NCBI GenBank assembly: GCA_023935145.1
Contig: CM043699.1
Location: 131,510,536-131,574,535, forward strand
Direction of reading: 5' to 3'
Source of the DNA: Bretschneidera sinensis
Taxonomy: Eukaryota > Streptophyta > Magnoliopsida > Brassicales > Akaniaceae
DNA length: 64,000 bases
The notes beneath the pieces were generated by a model that saw nothing but the letters and a program-made list of their open reading frames with translations, was not told where the DNA came from and did not search any database. The position numbers and the translations under genes were made by a program. Shown piece after piece: positions 22,101 to 36,100 of this stretch. The stretch's first letter is position 1. Each line of letters begins with the position of its first letter.

Positions 22101-22984
22101 TAATAAAAGTATAACATTTTTTTTAGTATGAAAAATTTATTGTTTGTTTTTTTTCTATCAAAATTATTAAAAAAAATAAAAAGTGAGGATAATTTACAAA
22201 AAAAAAATGTTAAATGACTTCCAAACGATTTTTAAGTTTTATTATAATCTTATTTTAATGTATTCAATCATATTAAAATGAAAAATTAACATTAAATTGA
22301 TTAAAAATAATAATATATTACAACTAATTAAAAATTGTAAGATTTCTGATGTCAAATTTTTAGTTTGCATACCTAAATGTAACGATCTCTTGTGCAATCA
22401 TTGAATTAAACATGATGGAGTATACATGAACACACTCAAAAGAACTTTATAAGACTCATGTTGTCCCATACGCAATATGTTGGTGCATGTGAGTACTGTA
22501 TAAAGAGGTACACTCAAAGGATTAGGTTGGATAGGAAAAGGAGCCACATACATATTAATTCATCATATTTGGTGAGCAAATCATACAACCCATGTGCAAT
22601 AGCCATGGTTCTCCAAAAGTAGTTTTGTTTTGTCCAAATTTGATTAAAATTGCTTCAAAAGAATCTAAGCCGACCAATTGTAATTTGCTCCATTGCATTG
22701 CATCCATTAATTTATTATAATTTTTTTTAAAAGAATCAGTAAAAAAACACTTCGATCTCTCTATTTTAATAATTACTACTCCACTGCTTTATGTAGATTT
22801 TGAAAGGAACCTAACTAAAGAGCCTTTATAGAGATTAACTGTCTAAATTAGTAATTAATTAAATTGCATATGCGGGATAAAAAGATAATTATTAATATAA
22901 ACTAATATATCAATATACTAACAACATGCCTTGATATGCTAATATAAATAATAATGAAAGGGAAAAAAAAAGGAATTTGGTGGG
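19190..22984 (+). other. AT-rich repeat block, unit 1, no gene seen
   Basis: Intergenic DNA shared with unit 3 (60311-64000) and in part with 35001-36100, 39200-41400 and 44531-45850. It contains two diverged direct copies of an approximately 750-bp block, about 20115-20868 and 20869-21610, both opening with a GCTTGGTCATAAACTAGCTA motif. Short ORFs show no recognisable motif. Confidence 0.55.
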
Positions 22985-23028
22985 AACATGGTGGGAACAT
23001 GGTGGACAAAAGTAGTTGGGATTGATGA

Positions 23029-23542
23029 GGGCATGTTTGGATAGGGTAGTCAAAAACTGTTTTCAGTTAAAATTTTTTTTTTTTTTATGTTTGACAAATA
23101 ATTTTAAAAAAACCAGTTTTCAAAAATTGATTGATGGAAACTCCAAATTGGTGTTTTCTGACATAATTTTTGAAAAATAGCCCTAAAATCAGTGTTTACT
23201 TCTCTGTTTCATTCTTCTTTCATAGTATATAAAAAATATAAAAATTTAAAAATAAAATAATATTAATTATTTTTAGTATTTAGTAAATATGAGAAATAAA
23301 ATTAATATAGATTTTAAATTTAAACTAAAAACTAAAAATAATTACAAGATATATCAAAATAGTTTTCAAAATAAGATTATCCAAACAACATTTCACTATT
23401 TTCTGTTTTGGAAACAGTTCTTGAGTTATAGTTATCCAAACATGTTTTCTTCATAAAATATCAAAAATTATTTTTCAGTTTTCATTTTCGAAAACAATTT
23501 TCGAAAATTGAAAACAAAAAACGGTTATCCAAACATACTCCC
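23029..23542. mobile_element. MITE-like element
   Basis: Ends in GGGCATGTTTGGATA and, in reverse complement, GGGAGTATGTTTGGATAA, with internal AT-rich sequence and further inverted segments (for example 23401-23530 echoing 23040-23170). About 514 bp. The terminal motif is typical of plant MITEs, but no clean target duplication is visible. Absent from the homologous places near 41420 and 45890, though those sites lack a wider 1-kb stretch. Confidence 0.5.
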
Positions 23543-25426
23543 TTTGCATCTTTTGCATTTTTTTTTTTAATTTCCCCACAATGTAGACCGGTGTTATCTC
23601 TTTCCTGGTTGTCCACAATTGAACTTACAAAAGTACCGTCTCATCTTGCCGTTTATCTCATCGTAATCAAGTACGTAGTAATAAACAACGTATCAGTTAC
23701 TTTCTTAGGATATATCTTGTTTGGTTTAATAGTAAAAATAATTTATTAATTTTAAAATAATTTATAATATAATATTAATAATAATAAAAATAAAAATTGT
23801 TTAGTATTTAATAAAATAATAGTGAAAATAATTTAAAAAAACAATTTTTTAAAAGCAAAAAACATTTCATAAGTGAAAGAAAAAAAGTGGAAGAGAAAAT
23901 AAATGAGAAATGATGGATAAGAAAATTGATTTTTTTTTTTCAATTTTCATCACGTGTTTGACAGCAAAAAGAAATGATAAAACAAATTTTGTTTTATCTT
24001 TCGCTCGCCAATCATTCTAATTTAGAAGAGTTGAGATTAATTTATCATGTAAAAGAAAAAAAATCAATTATCTCATTTTTCTTTCTTTTCTCACAAATTT
24101 TGTATGGCACAAATGATAGAAAAATATTCCATACTCACCTATTTTTCTTCTTACTTTTTTTTATCTAATTTTTTCTTTCTACTAATCATAACCTAAAGTA
24201 AATAAATTTCAGCACCCGTTTGGTTTGGTACAAGAAATGCAATGGGAATAACATAAAACTAAAATGCTATAAAAATTGAAGTTTGATGGGATTAAGGAAG
24301 AGATGTCAGTGCTTTTATTAATAAAATATATTGTTTTATGATCAATGAAAATGAACAAGATTATCAAATTTAAATTGGTATATCATTTTTTTTGTTAGGC
24401 ATAACACAACATATTTTACCAATAAAATATCATTATCTAATTCACCCTATCTATCTCAAGTTTCAGTTTTAGCAATTCTATTATTTTTGGAAACCAAACA
24501 TTATTTTTGTACCTAACCCTTCAATTAAGTGTCTCTAACGGAATCGAAGATTATCTAAAATTAAGGTTGAGATTTCGTTTTTTATGCGTTTGACAGATAC
24601 ACAATTCATTTAACATATTCAAATTCATATAAATTGACAAACAACTAACTATTAAGTTGTAAAAATCATATGTATCAATCACTCGATATTTATCACAAAA
24701 TTATCGGCACCCAAAATTTGTTTGAATCACATAAAAATTTACAAATTTACAAAATATAAAAAAATCCATTTTCATAAATAATATCAAACGAATACATAAA
24801 ATTTTAAAAAAATTGTCGGTTAATTTAGTGACGAAAGCTTTTGTTCCACTAACCAAATGTGGTTTTATAAAAGAAATCAAATTAATTTAGTTTAATATTA
24901 ATTTTCTTTTTGTTTAATTATATATTATTATTAGGGTGTTTAGTATTAATCTTTAATCAATCAAGTTGAAATGCATGCACAAACCAGCATTTAATACTTC
25001 TGAAAAAATTAAGGCAAAAGAGTTTAGGGGGTTGGAGGTAATTACATTAAGCAGAGACAGGCACGATGATCTATATGGTTGGCAGTGGAGGGGCAAAATT
25101 CTACGGTTGCCATGCATTATTTCGCAGCCTCACATGCACAAGCAACATAAAAAAATTAATTTTCAATATTTAAAAGTTTGTGAATATCTATGTACGTATT
25201 TACTATTAACAAAGGCATAACTTTTGTTTGGTGTTCACTCATCAAAATATATCTTAAACTCCTACTTAAATATATAAATAAATTATTTAAATAAAATTAT
25301 ATATGTATATCAATTTACTCAAACTCTTCACATCTTTCTTTTTTGTTTTTCTCTCTTATTATCCCACTCGAACTTAATTTTTCCATTTTCCTTATATCTT
25401 TTATCTTCAACTCATGTTGATTTTCT
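23543..25426 (+). other. AT-rich intergenic block, unit 1 end, no gene seen
   Basis: Collinear with 41440-43000 and 45920-47480. A conserved stretch at 24960-25150 (present also near 42475 and 46955) contains a short ORF in each copy, but the ORFs differ in frame and length, so I do not call a gene. Confidence 0.5.
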
Positions 25427-26137
25427 ATATCAGTCTTAGATATGAGTATGTGAGACAATTGATACAAGATGATATCATTATAATTGTCTATGTAAAGTCA
25501 AGTAAGAACTTGATTGGTCAACTTACTAAGGCACTCACAGGAGACCTAGTAAGTAATACACAGAGAAATGAGGCTTGAACCATTTAAAAGTCAGCAGTGA
25601 TGGAAACCCAATATAATACTAGTAGACAACTAGTCATAGGTTTTAATGGGTAATGACAAGTTACTGTGATTGACAGTTGATATTGTCACAAAGTTGGCCC
25701 ATAATTGAGAAAGACAGTATCGTCTGTTATGTTTTAGAGGATGAGTTAAACTCTTAATGAAGTTATAAAATGCGTTCTAGTAATGGAAACGCAATAGAAA
25801 CTTCACCTACATGAATAGAGAAGTGGTGCCACTTCTTATAGAGAGTTATTGTTTGCTTTCTTGAGGTTCATGAAACTAAGATATAGTACATGACCATAAC
25901 AGTGCTAAGTGAAAATAATTTCTCATCGAAATAAGAGAATTGTATGTGTGTAATGGCTCTGGTCGTATCATATAGGAATGTTGGTTTAATATAAAGGACA
26001 CCGTTCATTTCGATATACTTTGAGATGTTTACACTAATAGAAGGTTTTAAATCGAAAGATACCTTCTTTATGCATACAAGACTTAGAGATATTGTGGCAG
26101 TATTTTTCAAAATTGTTTTTTCAAACAAGTGGGGGAT
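25427..26137 (+). pseudogene. Ty1/copia pol 3' end relic (RNase H tail), unit 1/2 border
   Basis: Translates with stops to a copia RNase H C-terminal pattern (RHEYVRQLIQ ... IVYVKSSKNL ... LTKAL) up to about 25580. Non-coding sequence follows to a GTGGGGGAT polypurine tract at 26129-26137 that abuts the 3' LTR. The upstream interior is deleted. The fuller version is at 47522-51103. The join at 25427 has brought the flank ...GATTTTCTAT directly to the pol tail. Confidence 0.7.
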
Positions 26138-26769
26138 TGTTAGAACAATAAGAGTAAGGGTTGTTTGAAAACCCAAAAGGCATTAGTTTAAATCAAATGT
26201 TTTTGATTTATATAGAAAATATTTGAGATTAAATCAAAAGACATCAGTTTAAATCAAAGGTTGTGATTTAAACATAAAATGTGTGAGATTTAATAATTGA
26301 TTTTTAAACAGATATGATCTGGTCCGTTAAAAACTAACAGACATGATCGTGAGACTCTTATTAAATCTGAAAAAAAATCATGTCTTTCCAACTGGAAAAA
26401 CACGAATTTCCAGAACCGTTTGAAGAGGTGCTTCTGTACCTATAAATACCCATCATTTCCCACTTTCATAATACAATTCTTTTTTTTTTTTTCATTATTT
26501 CTTCTTTCTTTCTTCTCTCTTTTTCTCTAAAAACTTTGTCATAATATTTCAGTATTTAAAAGCAGAGTTAAATCGGAAGTTCTTCAGATTTTGCTGTGTG
26601 CAGACTTCAATTTTGAGACTTGGTTGTATCCTGGAAGATAATTCGTCTATAACCCATAGCAAATCTATTTATACAAGTGAGGATGAATAAAGCCTTAAAG
26701 ACAATGTTTACTACACGCCTATAAGTCTTGATTTTCATACTGTTCAAGTTTAGAAAAAAATTTACAGCA
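26138..26769 (+). mobile_element. Degenerate Ty1/copia 3' LTR, unit 2
   Basis: 632 bp, TGTTAGAACA ... TTACAGCA, preceded by the PPT GTGGGGGAT. It points towards ACO copy 2, whose ATG lies 1.4 kb downstream. Homologous LTRs: 1-116, 43041-43640, 47522-48117, 51104-51717. Confidence 0.8.
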
Positions 26770-28077
26770 ATTAATATATTATTTTATCACATAAAAGAGC
26801 AGATTAACACGCGCGTGTTGAAATGCTAGTATATAATTAAGCCGGTAGATCCTTTTCGTATTTTTCCTTAAAATGTCTGAAAAACCTTTACTTAAATATA
26901 TAATTTAAATATTTAAATAGGGTTAGATATGTAACCCAATTTAATCCAATTATTCACATATTTCTCTAATGTTTTTCTCTCCCTTAGTATCCCACTCAGA
27001 TTTAATTAGCTCACTCTCCTTATTACTCTCATCTTCAACCCACTCCTTATCACATAAAAAAGATAAGCAAAAGAGATGCAAAAAGCCTTTTCTTAATTAT
27101 CAAACATTAAGAATGGCAAGGTGGTTCAATTTGGTCCGATTATCTTATACTTAAAAAGAAAATTAAAAATATAGATACCAAAATCAAATTAAACATTGAA
27201 TTGATTGAAATATCGAATCATTAATTTATTGGTCAAATTAGTAAGTCAATAAAAACTATATAATAATATTATGATAAAATACTTGTCAAATTATTTATTA
27301 ATATTTTTATAAAGACATAATCATCAAATTAGATGAAAAGAATTTTTTTCATTCTTAGTTTCAATTAAAACAAAGCAAATTGGGGAGGTTGAGCCGAGAG
27401 CAAACCCCAAATTGCTAAACCACTAATATCTCTCTTAAATATGATGGTTGAATAGGAAATTAGGGGATTTCATATGCAATGACAATTATACCCTTAATGC
27501 ATTAGAGTTAAAACAAAAAAAATTTAAACTTGTAATTTTGGTCGTTTGGATAGAAATTGCTCTATTGAATTCGGATTGAGTTGCATCGTATTAAAACTTT
27601 ATTGATAATAATATTTTATGAATACTACATTTATAATAATATTATTAATAAAAAATTTTAAAATTAAAAATAAAGTTTCGAAGTGATTGAAAGTGTACTT
27701 TACACAGGGATAAAACAACAACATATAAAAAACCCTGGCGTGCAATAGCCAGGCACCTTCCGAAAATATCACTTTTAAAAGGACCCAAAACAAAAAAAAA
27801 AAGGATAAAAATTGGTGCCTTGCTTGAAAAGGGTTAAGGTAGCCCTTAGCGACAATGGTTTGGTCAAATTGCAAAGAAAGAGAATAAGAAGAAGCCTTCA
27901 AAAGTAGGACCAATCCTACCCTCGCTGGATAGATAGATGGGCCAAAACAAATATTGATGGGTCCCTCATGAGACTCTAAATTGATTTTCAGTTAACTACT
28001 AATTTTTATTAAATTTAATTTGTCTGACCAACCTCCACTTCCAAGTATTTGTATCCTCTCTTTCTGCTTTAACCCCC

Positions 28078-28085
28078 TATAAATA
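28078..28085 (+). promoter_or_regulatory. TATA box of ACO copy 2
   Basis: TATAAATA, 97 bp before the ATG. The region upstream (26770-28077) matches unit 1 except for extra segments near 27747-27875 and a different stretch near 27930-27990. Confidence 0.75.
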
Positions 28086-28114
28086 CCATACCAAATCTTT
28101 CATTTCACCATTAA

Positions 28115-29782
<1,668 letters not shown>

Positions 29783-31888
29783 ATAGCTAGTAATTGGACT
29801 AGATGACGCAGTTGTATGTTACTAAAAGTTTAATTTTTTTTATTTGTAAATTGGTGGGGGAGTCGGATTGAATCCGGATCTCTTCTACGAAGGGTTTGGA
29901 GATGATCGTTAGGTCAAGAGGTTGCTCTCGTTAAAAGCTGAAATTCATGTGAGCAAGTTTGAAGATTAATTAGGAGATCTAAGCTTGCTGTTTGTGAGTC
30001 AGAGCTTATACTAAAGTGGCCAGTGGGTATGGATTTATTTTGTAGACAGTAACAAAAAGGGTGGCTTTTCTCACGGGCATTCCCGGTGAAATAGACCACC
30101 CTAACAAAAGTTGTTATTCCAGAATATTATCATTCTAATAAGGAAATTCGTCCAATTGTTTCTTTCTCTTCATTTGTTTATGTGCTGGTGCATGATTTAT
30201 ATATAGAATTAATATACAGTTAAATTCCAACTCTTGCTTCAAGTCTCATTAAAAAACAGACTCAATGATAATACAAACTAATCATCTTTGAATCAAGAAA
30301 AAGGCAACAAATGTTTTTTTAACCCTTCTAAAAAAAGGCTAACCATGTATATCAAGAGGACTGAATATAGGAAGTGCCTGTAAGGAGATTTCTCAGAACA
30401 AACTCATCCTTTGTTCGTGTTTCAAGACTGGCCGAATAGGAAGTTCACATGCCAACATTAGAAGCGTGTAAGTACGTTGAGTCGCTGCGTGCTGTCACCA
30501 AAATCGTGATGAAAACATCGATGCAGACGTGTAAAAGGCTTGGGTTTGGGTTGCCACCAAGATTTGCATCTGTCCATCGGTTCACACTCTAAGTCGATCA
30601 ACAAATCAGCTCATTCTTGTCTCATATCTGATCAAAGTGCATCGTGAATGTTATTCATTATTCTCATAATAATTTTTTTATGTGAAAATGTGAGATGAAC
30701 GAATAATACTCTTGACTTTTTACCCAAAATTGGGTTTATCGTACACAACTAATCCATCATATGATGAAACACATGCACCGCTATTTAAAGAGTTATGAAT
30801 ATGCACTACTACTGTTCCCCTTCCCTAAAAGTGACTTCCAAATGCAGTAAAACAAAGATAGCAGAATTATCTGTTATGGGAGATCACAATTAAGTATATC
30901 AACATATTTGCCCGACATGATAAGAAGTTTTTCTCCTTTTTTTTCCCTTTTTCTTTTCTGTGTGGTGGGCATTTTGATAAACAATGTATTTGAGTGATAA
31001 GATTATGAATTATTCTTAGTAAGAATGGAAGATGGAATAAGATGAAACTATAAAATAGCAATTTTAGGATGACATTATTGTAATCCACAACAAACTTTCT
31101 TTTTTGATTTTGGTATCTAATGATCCATAAGCATTCACCTATATTAAGTGGGGCAGCTAATAATCATGTAAAAGAATATATAAATATCAAACCTCTTTCT
31201 TACTTCTAATCATTATAAGAATATAGTGATAACTCACACCCATATCTCATGTTGATATTGTAATAGAAAAGATCATATCTTATAGGAAAGGTTTAACGAT
31301 TTTGAAAGTAACTTGGGTAAACATCCGTAATATTATAAATGATATCAGAACCAATCTGCTCTACAAAATATGGACAGCGCATTTTCATTATGCCAATTAC
31401 TAGTAATTAAAACTTCATGGAGAGAGGACAAATTAGTTTGGGTGGAACGAAGAATGCTTGGTTAAATCGGATCTAAAATATTAATTTTAGATTTGTCCAA
31501 AACTTCATTGGTAATTTTAGACCCGATCTAACCAAGTATTTTTGAGGTGGACCACACTAAACATCAAGATCTACAATTAATCATTTAACAATTCCAACAA
31601 TAGTCATTGAATCAAGGCTTTATGTTCTTATTCAATGAGCTTAACAGAATCATTGGCTTCAAAATATCTTCAAAATATACATATCTTTAATGGGGGCTTA
31701 ATGAAATTGAGAATAGATACGATGTATTTCTGCATTCTTTATCCAGTGCTCATACACTCGGGAAAAAAATAACAAGACATCTATTGTTATAAAGATTTTA
31801 ATCTGTTTTGGAACTTACAATATAATTTTCTAATCCAATAAATAAAGAAGAATATGACTAGGGAGCCTAGATCTTCGATTTATGCTTA
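29783..31888 (+). other. ACO copy 2 3' flank, no gene seen
   Basis: Collinear with 3081-4974 plus 15375-15577, showing the uninterrupted (empty) target of the copia insertion near 31680. A small hairpin element sits at about 31447-31537. No gene is supported. Confidence 0.6.
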
Positions 31889-32790
31889 TGATACAGATAA
31901 AGGATACCACCCAATGACATGAGGACATGTGGACAAACTCTCCTCTAGTAGCATGAAGACATGTGGATGGACCCTCTCCAATAAACTGACAACACGTGGA
32001 CAATTTCACCCAGTAGCTTAAAGACACGTGGACGAAGCCCAAAACTTCTTTCACTTTGGACGAAGAAGAAGATCTTCTTCCACCTTTTGATCAAAGAAGG
32101 CGTCTTCCTCAACAACCTCTTCCTCGCCCTCGAATTGATCATGACCCACCCGGTTTGGCCTTGCTTGCTTGTTTAGAAATGGGCCTTGAAGATGTCGATG
32201 TTCATCATTCCCCCCACCTCCATACAAACGCAGATAAAGACCATAAGAAGCCGCATCGAGTTTGGTACCAGTTGGCATAGTGCTATGTCAAAATACCTTA
32301 GCACTACGTAAAAAAAGGAATGAAGGGGAAATCGGAGCTCGACCCTCATGTGTCACTCATACACACACATTTCGTAGGGTGCGTGGCTCGATGGGACATC
32401 ACATGACCTCTCCCCAACCCTGGTTGTCCTAAAGACATACTCCTTGAGAATGCAGTATGTCCTTTGGATCACCTCGAGATTCTCCTATTCCAGTTGGCTG
32501 GGTACAGCGTTAGCCGTGATCGACCACTGGACCTTATCCTCCACAACCATATCTCCCTTCAGATCGACTAGGGTAATATCTACCTTATCCTTATCCACAA
32601 AGATGAAGTCCTCCACATACCCCCCCTCTTCCACTGCCACGTAAGACACCATGGATAGTAGTCCCTCCTTGGCCTCGGGGCTATCCGAGGACTCACTCCC
32701 GGTGGAGGACGAGCTTGACCCCGTCTCCTCGGACTTACTTCTGTCATTACCACTACTTGGTCTATCGCGAAATCTATCTATTAAATACAT
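31830..32790 (-). pseudogene. Antisense ORF relic of gypsy remnant, unit 2
   Basis: Same gene relic as 15634-16479: the acidic Ser-rich start is at 32485-32790, and the distal part with the SLIKRWKKIFFFVQ motif is read in the frame of 31945-32142. Stops and a frame change separate them. It ends in LTR-derived CACGTGG repeats. No function expected. Confidence 0.55.
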
Positions 32791-33501
32791 GAAAAAGTTG
32801 ATAGAAGAAACTCAGCAAAAATATGATCATCTGAGCAGTTCTTTCTCAGCTAAAGCCCCGCGCACCCTCGAACCTCAAATAAACTCCGAGCACCTTCTCA
32901 CCAAAATCAACTCCGAGCACTCTCACACTTTTGGTACGAGGCCGTGGGCTCTCAAATTTCTTCTCTGTTTACTACTGAAGTGAAGTGGGGTAAAATGATG
33001 AGCAAACATCCTTATATAAGAAGAGAGGCGAGACAAACAATGAGAGTTAAACCTTACGGTTGGAAGGACATGACGGTCGAAATAACTGAGGCTACTTTTA
33101 CATCCCTCAGGACCCCCCAGCCGCAATGATGTGACGTTTTGCCTGCTCGAGATGCCGTTCCATTCCTCAAAGGAGCCAATCAATAAATGGCGTCGTCATT
33201 TCCACTCTACTGGCACATTTATAAAGGTTCCAAAGACAACCCAAGTATCATCCTTTTGGGCCTAAAAGGCAAAAAGGATTACTAGGACCAAACACTAAAG
33301 GTTTGATTTGGGCTTAAAATGCAAAAAGGATTACTAGGGCCCAACATCAAAGGTTTGATTTGGGCTTAAAAGGCAAGAAGCCTAAGAGTCCACCAAAAAT
33401 TCCAAAAGAAGAAGCCTAAGAATTCATCAAAGATTCCAGGAAAAGAAATCTAAAGAATGCCTTAAGGATATTAAAACCAGACGGCACAAAAATTGAAGAT
33501 C
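32791..33501 (+). other. Non-coding 3' UTR part of gypsy remnant, unit 2
   Basis: Collinear with 16480-17191. No gene seen. Confidence 0.5.
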
Positions 33502-34700
33502 TCCAAGGCCGAGCATATTGACTGCTGCTCATATGCTCAAACTGACATTTCCAAGGTCGAGCATATTGACTGCTGCTCATATGCTTGAACCGATGTTTCC
33601 AAGGCCGAGTATATTGACTGCTGCTCATATGCTCAGACCAACGTCTTCAAGGCCAAGCATATTGACTGTTGCTCATATGCTCGGACCAACATCTCCAAGG
33701 TTGAGCATATTGATTACTGCTCATATGCTTAAACCAATGTCTCCAAGGCCGAGCATATTGATTGTTGCTCATATGCTCGAACCGACGTCTCCAAGGCCGA
33801 GCATATTGACTTCTACTCATATGCTCGGTCCAACGTCTCCAAGATTGATCATATTGACTACTGCTCATATACTTAAACCAATGTCTCCAAAGCCGAGCAT
33901 ATTAACTGCTGTTCATATGCTCGGACCGACGTCTCCAAGGCCGAGCATATTGACTTCTACTCATATGCTCGGACCAATGTTTCCAAGGCCGAGCACATTG
34001 ACTGCTGCTCATATGCTCAGACCGACGTCTCTAAGACCGAATATATTGACTTCTGCTCATATGCTCGGACTATTGTCTCCAAGACCAAGCATATTGATTG
34101 CTGCTTATATGCTCGGAGCAACGTCTCTAAGGCCGAGCATATTGATTGTTGCTTATATGCTCGGATCAAAGTCTCTAAGGTAGGGCATTTTGACTGCTGC
34201 TCATATGCTCGGACCAATGTATCCAAGGTCGAGCATATTGACGCTGTTCATAAACTCGAACCAACGTCTCTAAGGCCGAACATATTGACTGCTGCTCATA
34301 TGCTCTGACTAATGTATCTAATGTCGAGCATATTGACTACTGCTCGTATGCTCAGACCGACGTCTCTAAGGCCGACCAAGTTGACTACTGCTCAAATGCT
34401 CAGTTCAACATTTCCAAGGCCGAGCATATTGACTGCTGCTCAAACGCTAGGTCCAACCCCTCAAAGGCCAAGTATATCGACTGCTATTCAAATTCTCGGC
34501 CCAACGTCTCCAAGGCTGGGTATATTGACAGCTCCTCAAATGCTCGACCAAACGTCTCCTAGGCCGAGCAAGTTGAATACTGCTCAAACACTCGGTCCAA
34601 CGTCTCCAAGGTCGAGCATATTGACTGCTGCCCAAATACTCGGCCTAACGTCTCCAAGACTGAGCAAGTTGACTGCTGCTCAAATGCTCGGCCCAATGTC
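33502..34700 (+). repeat. 48-bp tandem repeat array, about 25 copies, unit 2
   Basis: Same hairpin-forming 48-bp unit as at 17192-18392, 1,199 bp. Copy number equals that of the other two arrays, and the order of variant copies matches by eye. Confidence 0.93.
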
Positions 34701-34766
34701 TTTAAAGCGGAGCTCTATCATACTTCCTTAGAGCACATAAATGTACTTAAGAAAGTGGGAGGCCTT

Positions 34767-35000
34767 TGATACAGCCAATAAACACACCACCCAATAGCGT
34801 AACGACATGTGGACAACCCCTATCCAGTAGTATAACGACACGTGGACACTCCTCAATCAATAGTACAATGACACGTGGATAGTCCTCAACCAATAGCACA
34901 ACGACATGTGGATAGTTCTTACCCAATAGAACAACAACACCTAGACCATTATGGCCTAATAGCATAGTGGCACATGGAAAAAACTGTGGGTAGTCATCGC
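34767..35000 (+). repeat. Truncated gypsy LTR, unit 2
   Basis: First 234 bp of the 616-bp LTR with its CACGTGGA repeats. It is preceded by the PPT AAGAAAGTGGGAGG at 34749-34762. Confidence 0.75.
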
Positions 35001-36100
35001 ACTCATATTTTTGTGAATAAATACAGAATTGCAGCTGTTGTTTACACTCTTACTTCACCGTTATTTTCCTCTAGCAAAGGCTGCTTCACTCACCAAAATA
35101 AAACAAGCCGATTTAAATATTGTCCGAGAGTTTATGAAATGATATTTATTAATAATAAATAACAACGGTATCCAAACGTTTTTAATAAACTATCCATAAA
35201 ATGAATAAAAAACAAAAAAATATTTTAAATTTAAAAATTGAATAAATTGTGTTTAAAAAATAATTTTCATTGTTATTTTATTAAATACTATTTTAAAAAA
35301 TTATAAATCGAAACTATTACTCGGTCGAATAGCATCTTAGTAAGAAAAGTCATCAATCCTGATTTCGTGTTTAGTTTCTTTCTTTGTAAGAGTTTAGTTA
35401 TATTGGCATCAAATAAGTAATAGATTCAATAAATATGATGAATTTTAATATTATGGTTTTAATGTAAAATTAATTAATTAAAAAAAGGCTCGAGTACTAC
35501 ATGCTTAGTCATAAACTAGCTAGTGCTACCAACCTTGGCGGCTTTAATACTACTACTACTACACGATAAATAACTTGCTTTTCATCTTGTTCTTAATGCA
35601 TTATATGTGAGGAAACAAAAACGAAAATGCAAAAAATGTAATAAACATTTTACTTGAGGATAAGATCATAAGACCAAGAGATTTAATGATGTTATAATGG
35701 AATTAAATTGAAAATGTATTGTTTTACTTGAAAAATATAACAATGTTATTTTTAAGTAAAACGTTAAAAATTATTTTTTTATTCTGATTATGATTATTTT
35801 ATATTTTGTTTAAAAAAATATTTACATAAAAAATTAGTATATGTTGATGTCAAAAATTTGTCAGGGTATTTACGCACAAAAAAAAAGAAACTATTAAGAG
35901 TAGTCAAACGATACTTGTGGTAATGAGAGTCACATTTATATAGTGTTTAGAAGTAGAATCTATTTAGAAAAGTAATTAATATTGAGTGTTATAGTAGAAT
36001 TAAAACTTTTATAGACTAGAGTATCTTGATAGAATTAGAGTTCCATGAGTTAAAATGTCTTGATAGAATTATGTTGGTTCATGTGAATACTGTATAGAAT
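35001..36100 (+). repeat. AT-rich block R, first of three copies in unit 2
   Basis: Begins with the ACTCATATTTTTGTGAATAA motif and is collinear with about 39780-40880 and 44531-45580, and with about 19610-20700 of unit 1. No gene seen. Confidence 0.6.

Larger units (their letters stand above)
31889..35000 (+). mobile_element. Gypsy (Tat-like) remnant, unit 2, 3' truncated
   Basis: Same layout as unit 1: truncated LTR start with CACGTGG repeats (31889 to about 32040), antisense ORF relic, 48-bp array, PPT and LTR start at 34767. It stops at 35000, inside the LTR. The TATA box, PBS and gag stub are missing because about 0.9 kb has been deleted (joined to sequence equivalent to about 19608). 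Confidence 0.75.

Noticed and set aside
24966..25220. 84-codon ORF with a conserved nucleotide neighbourhood in three places
   Set aside because: Frame and length are not conserved between copies at 24966, about 42480 and about 46955; no known motif.
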